A program made the translations under genes and the position numbers. A DNA stretch of 64,000 nt from Empedobacter tilapiae (GTDB taxonomy: Bacteria; Bacteroidota; Bacteroidia; Flavobacteriales; Weeksellaceae): contig NZ_SRPE01000010.1 in assembly GCF_004785645.1 (NCBI RefSeq), positions 116,525 through 180,524 on the forward strand, read 5' to 3'. Of the stretch, positions 9,822-16,101 are shown piece after piece (position 1 is the first letter of the stretch; every line of letters begins with the position of its first letter). The notes beneath the pieces were generated by a model that made no database searches, was not told the origin of the DNA, and saw only the letters and a list, made by a program, of their open reading frames with translations.

Positions 9822-11069
9822 TTATTTTACTTCATTACTAATTTTTTGAAACAAATCAATCACCTCTTCGTTATAGGTATATTTTTCTAATATAGCCGAA
9901 ATTTTAGTAATCAAAACCTCCGAATTATTCGCAATTTCCCAAGCCGCTTCTTCCTCGGTTTCAAACTTGATATTATCTTTTAGAACCATTGCATAATTAT
10001 CAGTATTGTCCAAATAATCAAAGTCAGTAGAAAAAATATGTTCAAATTGATCTTTATAATTATTTTTATGGGTATAAAAATCTTTTTTCCATATCTGTAA
10101 TCCTACTAATGGTTCATAAATAAAACAGATGTCATTCCAATTTTCAACTTTACCTAATGTCCATCTAAAATCAAGATTACGCTTAGCATAATCATGATCA
10201 AAATAAAATTTGCTTGTATTATAATTTATTCGACCTAATTTTTCTGAGAATAGGCTTAACCATTCTCCTTTTAAATTATTAATATCGGCAAGACTTTTAT
10301 TCAACGTTTTCCAATCTTCTTTGTTATTATTTTCTTTTAAGTAATTATTTAAGTTTTCCATGTAAAATTTATTTTTTAGTGATTGTTTTTCCCAAAACTG
10401 GATGTAATTCTTTAAAAAGAATTTAAACCAACTTTTCTCTTCAAGTTTATCAGCGCACTCTATTAACCAATCCCTTAATTCAGTAACATAAGACCAGTTT
10501 GTTATAAAATCTTTTGACTCATCTAGTCTTAGATAATCTAAACTAATGTTGTCGGGTTTTTCTAATGACAATTCTGTGTAAGATTTCCCGCTAAATCCGC
10601 TGAGATAAACCAAACCTGATATCTGCTTATTTTCAGCTTTATCTAAATTATTATTATGAAATGTGTAAATATGATCATACCAATAGCGATATAACTGATT
10701 TGCTTGATCTTTCGCTTCATTCGATTTATTCTCAATTACAACAGAAATCTTTTGTGGATTTGTTGCTTTAATTACAATATCAGCATTGTTATCTTCTGTT
10801 GTAATTACCCAATCATACTTTGCATCTTCGTCAAAATCAATTTCTATTTTCTTTAGAAATGAATTCAAAAATAAAGTTCCTAAACCATGATTAGCAGAAG
10901 GATTTAAGAAATATGCAACGATTTTAGAGTGTTTTGTTTCTGTAATTCCAAAAACTGAATGCATAAAATCAAATACATTGAAATCGTCACCTTTTGTTTC
11001 TTTTTCGCTCCATTGTTTTTCTATTGACTTATATTCTTCAATAAAATTGGTTATTAATTCGTTGCTCAT
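9822..11069 (-). CDS. PD-(D/E)XK nuclease superfamily protein (PDDEXK_4 type)
   Basis: The 415-residue protein carries the PDDEXK_4 arrangement. An N-terminal helix ends in GITETKHSKIVAYFLNP (41-57). The catalytic core is D97 in NADIVI, E113-N-K115 in VVIENKS, and the conserved QLYRYW helix (125-130). The C-terminal half is an unassigned helical region. The family is predicted to be a DNA endonuclease and occurs in restriction and phage-defence loci. It lies 10 nt downstream of the WYL regulator, so the pair is probably one operon in which the WYL protein controls nuclease expression (inference). Intact. Confidence 0.85.
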   Translation of the reverse strand: MSNELITNFIEEYKSIEKQWSEKETKGDDFNVFDFMHSVFGITETKHSKIVAYFLNPSANHGLGTLFLNSFLKKIEIDFDEDAKYDWVITTEDNNADIVIKATNPQKISVVIENKSNEAKDQANQLYRYWYDHIYTFHNNNLDKAENKQISGLVYLSGFSGKSYTELSLEKPDNISLDYLRLDESKDFITNWSYVTELRDWLIECADKLEEKSWFKFFLKNYIQFWEKQSLKNKFYMENLNNYLKENNNKEDWKTLNKSLADINNLKGEWLSLFSEKLGRINYNTSKFYFDHDYAKRNLDFRWTLGKVENWNDICFIYEPLVGLQIWKKDFYTHKNNYKDQFEHIFSTDFDYLDNTDNYAMVLKDNIKFETEEEAAWEIANNSEVLITKISAILEKYTYNEEVIDLFQKISNEVK

Positions 11070-11079
11070 TTATAACTAT

Positions 11080-11964
11080 TTAAAGGTTCTTTTTATATTT
11101 TTTGTATAATTTATTTACAGTATTTTTTAAATCTTCACGATAAAAATCTGGTTCTAAAACTTCGCAATAATCTCCAAATTTTAAGATTTCCATTTTCAAT
11201 TCATATGTTGGATGAACAAATAAATTTATCGTAAATGTATCGGCTTCTTCTCTTATAATTTGCTGAGAATGATGCAATGGTAAAGATCTTAGATAATTTA
11301 ATTGCGTATTATCAAACCGTAAAACAACATTCACAGGATCATAATAATTCTCAATTCCAAAAGCATGTTGATACATTTCATTTACATTATAAGCTGCTGG
11401 AGTAAACTTTTCGTCTAAAACTCTGAAATTTGAAATTCTATCCAATCCATAATTTCTTATTTCTTTTTTATCAAGATCATAGGCGATTAAATAGAATCTT
11501 TTCATTGCTTCTTTTATTGCAATTGGCGCACATTTTCTTTTTGTGGCTTCATTCCAATAACTATTCAGTGTAAAGGATAAAACTTGCTTATTTTTAATGG
11601 CTTCGATAATATCATTCAAATAATCTGTATCTATTTTTTGCTTTTGCTCCAAATGTATGTATTTATTTACATTTTCAGATTGTTGCAAAATATTCATTAA
11701 AGCGATTGATTCTAATAATTTCTCTTTATAAATATCATCAACTACTTTTTCAATTTTATATACTCTTTGTCTTTTATCATATTCTATTTCATAACCAAAC
11801 AACTCTTCAATATTTTGAAAATCACGTCGAATTGTTTTTTCATTTCTGACATAAGTTGAACTTAATCTTGATAAATAATCCTGAATTTCGACCATTGTAG
11901 ATGGTTTATTTTTCAGAAATCGAATGACGTTATACATTCGTTGTATAGAATAGTTATTTGACAT
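11080..11964 (-). CDS. WYL-domain transcriptional regulator with N-terminal HTH
   Basis: This is a 294-residue regulator. An N-terminal winged-helix (MYNVIRFLKNKPSTMVEIQ and on, with recognition helix RNEKTIRRDFQNI) is followed by a WYL ligand-binding domain at ~140-215 (RKCAPIAIKEAMKRFYLIAY) and a WCX C-terminal region. I start it at ATG 11964 (MSNNYS). A longer in-frame start at 12054 would overlap the divergent gene and would place the -7 promoter box inside the coding region. WYL proteins are common transcriptional switches of defence islands and sense nucleotide-like ligands in some systems. It probably controls the nuclease 10 nt downstream, and perhaps the divergent Asp-box gene (inference). 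Confidence 0.85.
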   Translation of the reverse strand: MSNNYSIQRMYNVIRFLKNKPSTMVEIQDYLSRLSSTYVRNEKTIRRDFQNIEELFGYEIEYDKRQRVYKIEKVVDDIYKEKLLESIALMNILQQSENVNKYIHLEQKQKIDTDYLNDIIEAIKNKQVLSFTLNSYWNEATKRKCAPIAIKEAMKRFYLIAYDLDKKEIRNYGLDRISNFRVLDEKFTPAAYNVNEMYQHAFGIENYYDPVNVVLRFDNTQLNYLRSLPLHHSQQIIREEADTFTINLFVHPTYELKMEILKFGDYCEVLEPDFYREDLKNTVNKLYKKYKKNL

Positions 11965-11978
11965 AAAAATCTTTTCTA

Positions 11979-11986
11979 CAAATATA
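11979..11986 (-). promoter_or_regulatory. Candidate -7 box for the WYL-nuclease operon
   Basis: TATATTTG on the minus strand, an exact match to the Bacteroidetes TAnnTTTG -7 consensus. It is 14 nt upstream of the chosen WYL start. No well-spaced -33 TTG is evident. Confidence 0.45.
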
Positions 11987-12023
11987 TTTATTGACTCGTA
12001 CATTTTACGTCCTACAAAGAGGA

Positions 12024-12031
12024 TAATTTTG
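12024..12031 (+). promoter_or_regulatory. Candidate -7 box for the Asp-box gene
   Basis: TAATTTTG matches TAnnTTTG exactly and lies 16 nt upstream of the ATG at 12048. Together with the minus-strand box at 11979 it makes the 83-bp divergent intergenic region a plausible two-way promoter that the WYL protein could control. Confidence 0.4.
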
Positions 12032-12047
12032 AAATAAAATTTAATAT

Positions 12048-12401
12048 ATGTCACAAATTATTCAAAAAGGAAAAGAGTTAATCAGAATTAATCCTTCCAA
12101 TAAAAATGAAATTCAATATTCCGTTAACAATGGAGAAAATTGGAACAGAAGATCTTTGCAATCGGATGATTTTAGTTTTTTATTAGATTGTGGAGAAGAA
12201 TTATTAGCGATAACTAAAAACGGAAAACAAATTTCTTATTCTAAAAATAATGGAGAAAATTGGCATAGAAGAGGAGTTGTAAATTCAAGCTTCAATGAAT
12301 TTCACAATTTAACTTTAAATGGTTCAGAAATTTTAGCAATAACAGACAAAGGATTATACTATTCGAGAAATAAAGGAGAAAATTGGAATTTAAGGAACTA
12401 A
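12048..12401 (+). CDS. Small Asp-box (BNR-like) repeat protein (117 aa)
   Basis: The 117 residues contain three copies of an Asp-box-like motif: SVNNGENW (~26), SKNNGENW (~65) and SRNKGENW (~107). Each follows a strand ending in Tyr-Ser. The usual Asp box is S-x-D-x-G-x-x-W; here the acidic residue is Asn. In sialidase-type beta-propellers these boxes form turns between strands, but three units are too few for a full propeller, so it may oligomerise. No signal peptide, so it should be cytoplasmic, unlike most Asp-box proteins. It diverges from the WYL regulator. Function unknown. Confidence 0.7.
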   Translation: MSQIIQKGKELIRINPSNKNEIQYSVNNGENWNRRSLQSDDFSFLLDCGEELLAITKNGKQISYSKNNGENWHRRGVVNSSFNEFHNLTLNGSEILAITDKGLYYSRNKGENWNLRN

Positions 12402-12425
12402 TCTAAGTTTAAATTAAGAATAAAC

Positions 12426-12472
12426 GTCCGTTATTTCGTACATTTATTGTGTATTTGTATATAATAACGGAC
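12426..12472. promoter_or_regulatory. Inverted repeat upstream of the XRE gene, candidate operator
   Basis: GTCCGTTAT at 12426-12434 and its exact reverse complement ATAACGGAC at 12464-12472, separated by 29 bp. The right arm ends 5 nt before the ATG at 12478. Small XRE regulators usually repress their own promoter through such repeats. Confidence 0.5.
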
Positions 12473-12477
12473 ATTTT

Positions 12478-12526
12478 ATGAAAAAAACAAGTTCTTTTAC
12501 CTAAATATAAAAATGGTTTATCTCAA
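12478..12526 (+). other. Frameshifted 5' end of the XRE gene (A7 tract)
   Basis: An ATG at 12478 is followed by seven A's (12481-12487) and the frame stops after eight codons. With six A's the reading would be M-K-K-Q-V-L-L-P-K-Y-K-N and would run without interruption into the XRE frame at 12527. That peptide matches the N-terminus I know from this regulator family (MK-x-VLLPKYK...). So this is either a slipped homopolymer or a base-call error, and the downstream ATG at 12527 is the fallback start. Confidence 0.6.
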
Positions 12527-12760
12527 ATGGGAGAAAATATTAAACTTGCACGTAAACGTAGAAAATTAACAGCAATACAAGTTGCTGAACGTGCTGGTAT
12601 TTCTCGATCAACACTATCTTTAATAGAAAAAGGAGAATCTAGTGTTGCAATGGGAGCTTATTTTAATGTTTTAAGAGTATTAGGTTTACAAGATGATATT
12701 TTCAAACTAGCAGCAAATGATGAATTTGGTAGTAAATTACAAGATATAGAATTACTATAA
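12527..12760 (+). CDS. XRE-family HTH regulator (antitoxin-like, 77 aa as read)
   Basis: A Cro/CI-type helix-turn-helix fills residues ~3-60: IQVAERAGISRSTLSLIEKG carries the recognition helix. The family is small (about 90 residues) and often pairs with HipA-like or other toxins in Bacteroidetes. Read as it stands, it begins at an internal ATG and lacks ~16 N-terminal residues, because a seven-A run at 12481-12487 puts the upstream ATG out of frame. The inverted repeat at 12426-12472 is a likely operator. It is followed 68 nt later by the AbiEi-like gene, perhaps one locus. No HipA partner is present. Confidence 0.75.
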   Translation: MGENIKLARKRRKLTAIQVAERAGISRSTLSLIEKGESSVAMGAYFNVLRVLGLQDDIFKLAANDEFGSKLQDIELL

Positions 12761-12780
12761 TTACATTTTTTATATTAAAT

Positions 12781-12813
12781 TTTGTCACAAATTTTCACGA
12801 TATTTGTGACAAA
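12781..12813. promoter_or_regulatory. Paired palindromic boxes upstream of the AbiEi-like gene
   Basis: Two self-palindromic boxes, TTTGTCACAAA and TTTGTGACAAA, have centres 22 bp apart (about two helical turns) and together form an inverted repeat 16-48 bp before the ATG at 12829. AbiEi antitoxins are known to repress their own operon by binding paired inverted repeats, so this is the likely operator. Confidence 0.6.
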
Positions 12814-12828
12814 TATTACTGTAGAAAT

Positions 12829-13431
12829 ATGATAGAAACATCTAAAAATAAGATACAAACAAAGATTTTAAAATCATCATTTGGCGAAATATTTTTTTTA
12901 GATGATTTTTCAAAATATGGTTCTTCAGATAATATCCGTAAAGTTCTCTCTCGATTAGAAAATGAAGGTTTAGTTGAACGTTTAACACATGGTATTTATC
13001 TTAAACCTAAAAAAGATTTGCTATTAGGAAAGATTTATCCGACTATAGATGAAATTGCTAAACAGATTGCTAAACGGGATAAAGCTCGTATTGCGCCAAC
13101 AGGAGTTTTAGCTTTGTACTTATTAGGTTTAACAACTCAAATTCCTTTGAAAGCTGTTTACTTGACCGATGGTTCGCAACGCGAAATAAAAATAGGAAAT
13201 AGAACTATTCAATTCAAAAAAACAGTTCCTAAAAGCTTTGCTATTAAAGATGAATTATTACACTTGATTGTTCAAGCTTTTAAAGAAATAGGGCAAAAAG
13301 AAATAACAGATGATTTTTTTAATCAAATAAAACCTTCAATCCTTCACCTAAACGAACAAGTTATTCAAAAACAATTGAAATATGCACCTGTTTGGATTCA
13401 AAAACAAATTATTAACCTTACAAAAAAATAA
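12829..13431 (+). CDS. DUF6088 / type IV toxin-antitoxin AbiEi-like antitoxin
   Basis: The 200 residues start with a winged-helix DNA-binding domain typical of AbiEi antitoxins (SSDNIRKVLSRLENEGLVER at ~30-50, then the wing THGIYLKPK). A DUF6088 C-terminal region with APTGVLALYLLGLTTQ follows. AbiEi normally represses its operon and counters AbiEii, a nucleotidyltransferase toxin that modifies tRNA acceptor ends. No AbiEii-like gene follows: the next ~200 nt hold only stop-ridden sequence and then an unrelated 102-residue protein. So this is an orphan antitoxin or a system with a replaced toxin (inference). Paired palindromes upstream support autorepression. Confidence 0.8.
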   Translation: MIETSKNKIQTKILKSSFGEIFFLDDFSKYGSSDNIRKVLSRLENEGLVERLTHGIYLKPKKDLLLGKIYPTIDEIAKQIAKRDKARIAPTGVLALYLLGLTTQIPLKAVYLTDGSQREIKIGNRTIQFKKTVPKSFAIKDELLHLIVQAFKEIGQKEITDDFFNQIKPSILHLNEQVIQKQLKYAPVWIQKQIINLTKK

Positions 13432-13629
13432 TAACAACATAATTTACCTCAAAAAAAGAACAAAAAATTCATTGACCTAATTATTAATGGCTATTTATTA
13501 AGATTTGATGAATTAAATTCAAAATTTCAGATTAAAAAACCATGAAAAAGAAAAATTGAGTATTATGAAAAAAACTAAGGAATTGTTTAAATTAGAAATT
13601 ATAAAACCTATTTGTTAAAATTACTTATA
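13432..13629 (+). other. Gene-poor spacer where an AbiEii toxin would be expected
   Basis: Very AT-rich, stops in all plus frames, only a 17-codon ORF (13564-13617). I see no residue pattern of AbiEii here, so the toxin has been lost cleanly rather than visibly decayed. Confidence 0.4.
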
Positions 13630-13938
13630 ATGAAAACAACTAATTTTTTTTTAAATCAAGAACAAATAAAATTCATAAAAAATATCTTTGAAACTGATTC
13701 TAATTCTAAAGATTCTATATTTTATAAAAACTCTAATTATATAAATAATTTTACAGAAGATAAACGATATTTAAAGATTAAGGATGTTTTTGATTCAGGA
13801 AAATATGGACTAACTAAGAGTCAAAGAAATTATATTCTTATTAATATTGACATCATCAACTTAATATATGCTGACGCTAAATACAAAAAAATATTAAGAG
13901 AAATTGAGAATATCTTAAGAGATAATAATAATGCCTAA
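13630..13938 (+). CDS. Hypothetical protein (102 aa)
   Basis: The ATG at 13630 gives 102 residues (MKTTNFFLNQEQIKFIKNIF...); an upstream TTG at 13612 is less likely. The protein is mostly helical and rich in Asn, Lys and Ile, without signal peptide or membrane segment. Its base composition is extremely AT-rich, in line with its surroundings. I recognise no family. Its place after an orphan AbiEi-like antitoxin makes it a candidate replacement toxin or partner, but nothing in the sequence supports an enzymatic function. Confidence 0.5.
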   Translation: MKTTNFFLNQEQIKFIKNIFETDSNSKDSIFYKNSNYINNFTEDKRYLKIKDVFDSGKYGLTKSQRNYILINIDIINLIYADAKYKKILREIENILRDNNNA

Positions 13939-14083
13939 AAGTGTATATTATTTTTAAAATGTTAAACTTTCACAAATTTTTGTACACCAATACTACACCT
14001 TACTCCCCTACACTCCTTATAAACACAAGATTTATCACTTTCTGTATCGGGAAGTAACACTTATTAAAAATTATGTTACATAG

Positions 14084-14119
14084 AAAAAGGTTTTCAATTA
14101 AAAAATTGAGAACCTTTTT
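14084..14119. terminator. Hairpin terminator at the end of the AraC cassette
   Basis: A 16-bp stem with one T-G pair (AAAAAGGTTTTCAATT / AATTGAGAACCTTTTT) around a 4-nt loop, flanked by A- and T-runs. It lies 11 nt beyond the stop of the 59-aa minus-strand gene and faces the end of the plus-strand gene at 13938. Confidence 0.8.
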
Positions 14120-14130
14120 CATTTTTGGTT

Positions 14131-14310
14131 TTACGATTTCATCTTAAAAACGATCAAAAATTCGTCAAATGTTAGGAAGTCTTTTTTTTCTTTTCCGATT
14201 AATTGCTTAGCTCTATTGAGTAAGCGAAGACTTTGCCTATATCCTTTTCCCGTAATGATTGATACATCTTTCGGATAAATCACCATTCTTTGTAATTCGT
14301 TATTTTTCAT
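14131..14310 (-). CDS. Small conserved Bacteroidetes protein (59 aa)
   Basis: The ATG at 14310 gives 59 residues (MKNNELQRMVIYPKDVSIIT...). A longer in-frame start at 14481 would overlap the membrane-protein gene and adds low-complexity sequence, so I reject it. The pattern V-I-Y-P-K-D-V-x-x-I-T-G-K followed by a helix with LLNRAKQLIGKEK and a final FDEFLIVFK resembles a short Bacteroidetes family that looks like a degenerate helix-turn-helix or excisionase-like fold. Function unknown. It is the last gene of the cassette that begins with the AraC regulator. Confidence 0.65.
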   Translation of the reverse strand: MKNNELQRMVIYPKDVSIITGKGYRQSLRLLNRAKQLIGKEKKDFLTFDEFLIVFKMKS

Positions 14311-14410
14311 TTCTGTAATAATTATAATTACTTCAATGAAACTTAAATGAATGTTGTTAAAATTTACATCAATAAAATAAGATTTCCAAATCTTACTTGT
14401 AATCAAACAC

Positions 14411-14599
14411 TTAGTCTTCGTCGTAAGGGTTGTTTTTCTTATGCAGTAAGTATGATGTCCCATAACTGCATGTTGCTCCAACTATTCCCATACAAATCGT
14501 ATAAACAAGTTGCTCCCATTGAATAGTCGCTAGCAAACTTGTCATTGTCCCTCCTATTGTTCCAACAATTAACGATGTATTACTATTATTCATCATCAT
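14411..14599 (-). CDS. Small membrane protein, holin-like (62 aa)
   Basis: The 62-residue protein has two hydrophobic segments, ~9-25 (LIVGTIGGTMTSLLATI) and ~32-50, and a charged C-terminus KKNNPYDED. Its start overlaps the end of the upstream membrane-protein gene by 14 nt, so translation is probably coupled. Size and topology are holin-like and the DUF5675 gene upstream also recalls phage lysis modules, but no phage structural gene is nearby. Function not established. Confidence 0.6.
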   Translation of the reverse strand: MMMNNSNTSLIVGTIGGTMTSLLATIQWEQLVYTICMGIVGATCSYGTSYLLHKKNNPYDED

Positions 14600-14813
14600 T
14601 ACTTTGAACTTTGTCGTTTACTGTCAATTGACTGACAGCTGATATTACACCTCCTGCAACTGTTAGGTATCCGCCTATGGTTACCAATGTTGTTGGTAAT
14701 GCTACAGGAGCAGCGATCAATATTCCTCCAATTGCAGCTAAGGTTAATCCTATGTTTCGTAATTGTTGGAACAATTTAGGAGTAGGTGCTGTAAAACGAT
14801 TAATAATTGTCAT
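14586..14813 (-). CDS. Small membrane protein (75 aa)
   Basis: The 75 residues have two Gly/Ala-rich hydrophobic helices at ~20-38 and ~41-60 (LAAIGGILIAAPVALP; VTIGGYLTVAGGVISAV), then a hydrophilic tail NDKVQSNDDE. The gene overlaps both neighbours (14 nt each), a tight operon sign. A small two-helix membrane protein of this type recurs beside DUF5675 genes in Bacteroidetes cassettes, as far as I recall. No enzymatic residues. Role unknown. Confidence 0.6.
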   Translation of the reverse strand: MTIINRFTAPTPKLFQQLRNIGLTLAAIGGILIAAPVALPTTLVTIGGYLTVAGGVISAVSQLTVNDKVQSNDDE

Positions 14814-15216
14814 GTTGTTTACTTTTAATCATTAAAATCACTTTTTGATCACGATCAAGTTTATCATTTACTAGTGTTTTAAAATTTGTAAATGCTTTTC
14901 TTGATAACTCTCCTCTCCCTTCACCTGTTAATTTGGTTACTGGAGCTATACATCCTTGTAATTCAGTTTTTGCATGATTGGCAGGATGAATTAAGATCAT
15001 TGAACGATTGGGTACATTTGTAATCAGAAAATGTTCTCCAAATTTTTGTGAGCTTCTCTTTTTTAATGTGTAACATCCTTCTGGTATACATGAATTACGT
15101 GGTTTGTTCTCTTTCCATGGCAATTCGATGGTATAACATACCATCTTATCATTTATGAATAAGCTTCCATTTGTGCCATTTGGATAATACATGCGTTCTA
15201 CTACAATTGTCATCAT
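14800..15216 (-). CDS. DUF5675 family protein (138 aa)
   Basis: The protein matches DUF5675: an N-terminal R-x-Y-x-P-N-G-T-N-G pattern, then CYTIELPWKEN, SCIPEGCY, and IHPANHAKTELQGCIAP. The His/Asn/Cys-containing HPAN and GCI motifs resemble L,D-transpeptidase or phage-type amidase folds. An enzyme acting on the cell wall is possible, but this is inference and the family is uncharacterised. No signal peptide is seen. It overlaps the 251-aa gene by 4 nt (ATGA-type) and the small membrane gene by 14 nt. Confidence 0.8.
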   Translation of the reverse strand: MMTIVVERMYYPNGTNGSLFINDKMVCYTIELPWKENKPRNSCIPEGCYTLKKRSSQKFGEHFLITNVPNRSMILIHPANHAKTELQGCIAPVTKLTGEGRGELSRKAFTNFKTLVNDKLDRDQKVILMIKSKQHDNY

Positions 15217-15968
15217 GGTAGATTGATTTCGATTAAATGTGCAGCGTTAAAACTTCCATTCTTTAATGGATATAAAACAGTATTCACCTCTTGATAGAAT
15301 TCGATTCCAATTGCTAAAGCGATTGTATGCTCTGAATTTGGAGAAAGATTGTTCAACAACTCTACATCATTCACTTCAACCTCATCATATGGATAATAAT
15401 CTGTATACGATGTTTTGGTAATGTATTCGTTTTTCTCAAAATCTATCTCTGTAGAAGCTGCTACAAATCGGTAATTGGTAGCTCCTTGTGGTGCTATTAT
15501 CACATCTAAGGGTTTATATGCATCTAATGTAAACTTTGTTTCACCAGAGATACGATCTATTGTTACTTGTACAGGAATTAAGACTGTTTTCAACCACGCT
15601 GCACCTGCATTAAAATCAAACCCTTTCATCAGTTGTTGATTCCCTTTGTGAACATTTCTTTGACCACGAGCATTTATTGTATCTTCTTTTAGAATACCGT
15701 GCATTACTTTTGTGAGACGGCTAGATAGCCTACTGTCTTTTGCATTTTTTATGATCGCATTGAATGCGTTTCGTAATGTTTTTCCAGCAGTACCTGCATT
15801 CTTAAATTCTTGCATATTTTCTCTTGTACGCTGAAAGCGTGGGTCACTCATTATGGTATTTCGATCTATTGAGCTTTTTTCTCTTACCATATAACCATCT
15901 TTTGATTTGTAGAAGTTTAAATCTCCGATTGAACCTCTAATTTTTAAAAAGCCTTTTTGCTTTGCCAT
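15213..15968 (-). CDS. Conserved Bacteroidetes cassette protein (251 aa)
   Basis: The 251 residues open with MAKQKGFLKIRGSIGDLNFY and KSKDGYMVREK, a start I recognise from a conserved Bacteroidetes family of unknown function. A basic helical region with FQRTRENMQEFKNAG and RGQRNVHKG follows, and then a beta-rich C-terminal half (~115-251). The N-terminal half looks nucleic-acid or capsid-like in charge, but there is no proven role. It is the first gene after the AraC regulator, 133 nt downstream, and is translationally coupled to DUF5675. The whole set appears to be a regulated cassette. Confidence 0.75.
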   Translation of the reverse strand: MAKQKGFLKIRGSIGDLNFYKSKDGYMVREKSSIDRNTIMSDPRFQRTRENMQEFKNAGTAGKTLRNAFNAIIKNAKDSRLSSRLTKVMHGILKEDTINARGQRNVHKGNQQLMKGFDFNAGAAWLKTVLIPVQVTIDRISGETKFTLDAYKPLDVIIAPQGATNYRFVAASTEIDFEKNEYITKTSYTDYYPYDEVEVNDVELLNNLSPNSEHTIALAIGIEFYQEVNTVLYPLKNGSFNAAHLIEINLP

Positions 15969-16101
15969 TTTTTTATAATTTTAAATTAAACATTGATCTC
16001 CATTGCGCAATGGTTTTGTAAAGTTGCAACAGCGATCTATGTAAAACAATAGCCAAGTCATTTTGAACACCTGTAAGTCAATATATTACACTAATATACC
16101 A

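Noticed and set aside
11965..12054. Longer N-terminus of the WYL regulator
   Set aside because: It would overlap the divergent gene and include an exact -7 promoter box; the HTH begins only after the internal ATG at 11964.
14131..15968. Prophage lysis region
   Set aside because: DUF5675 and holin-like proteins are present but there are no capsid, tail, terminase or integrase genes around, and the set is led by a TPR-AraC sensor.
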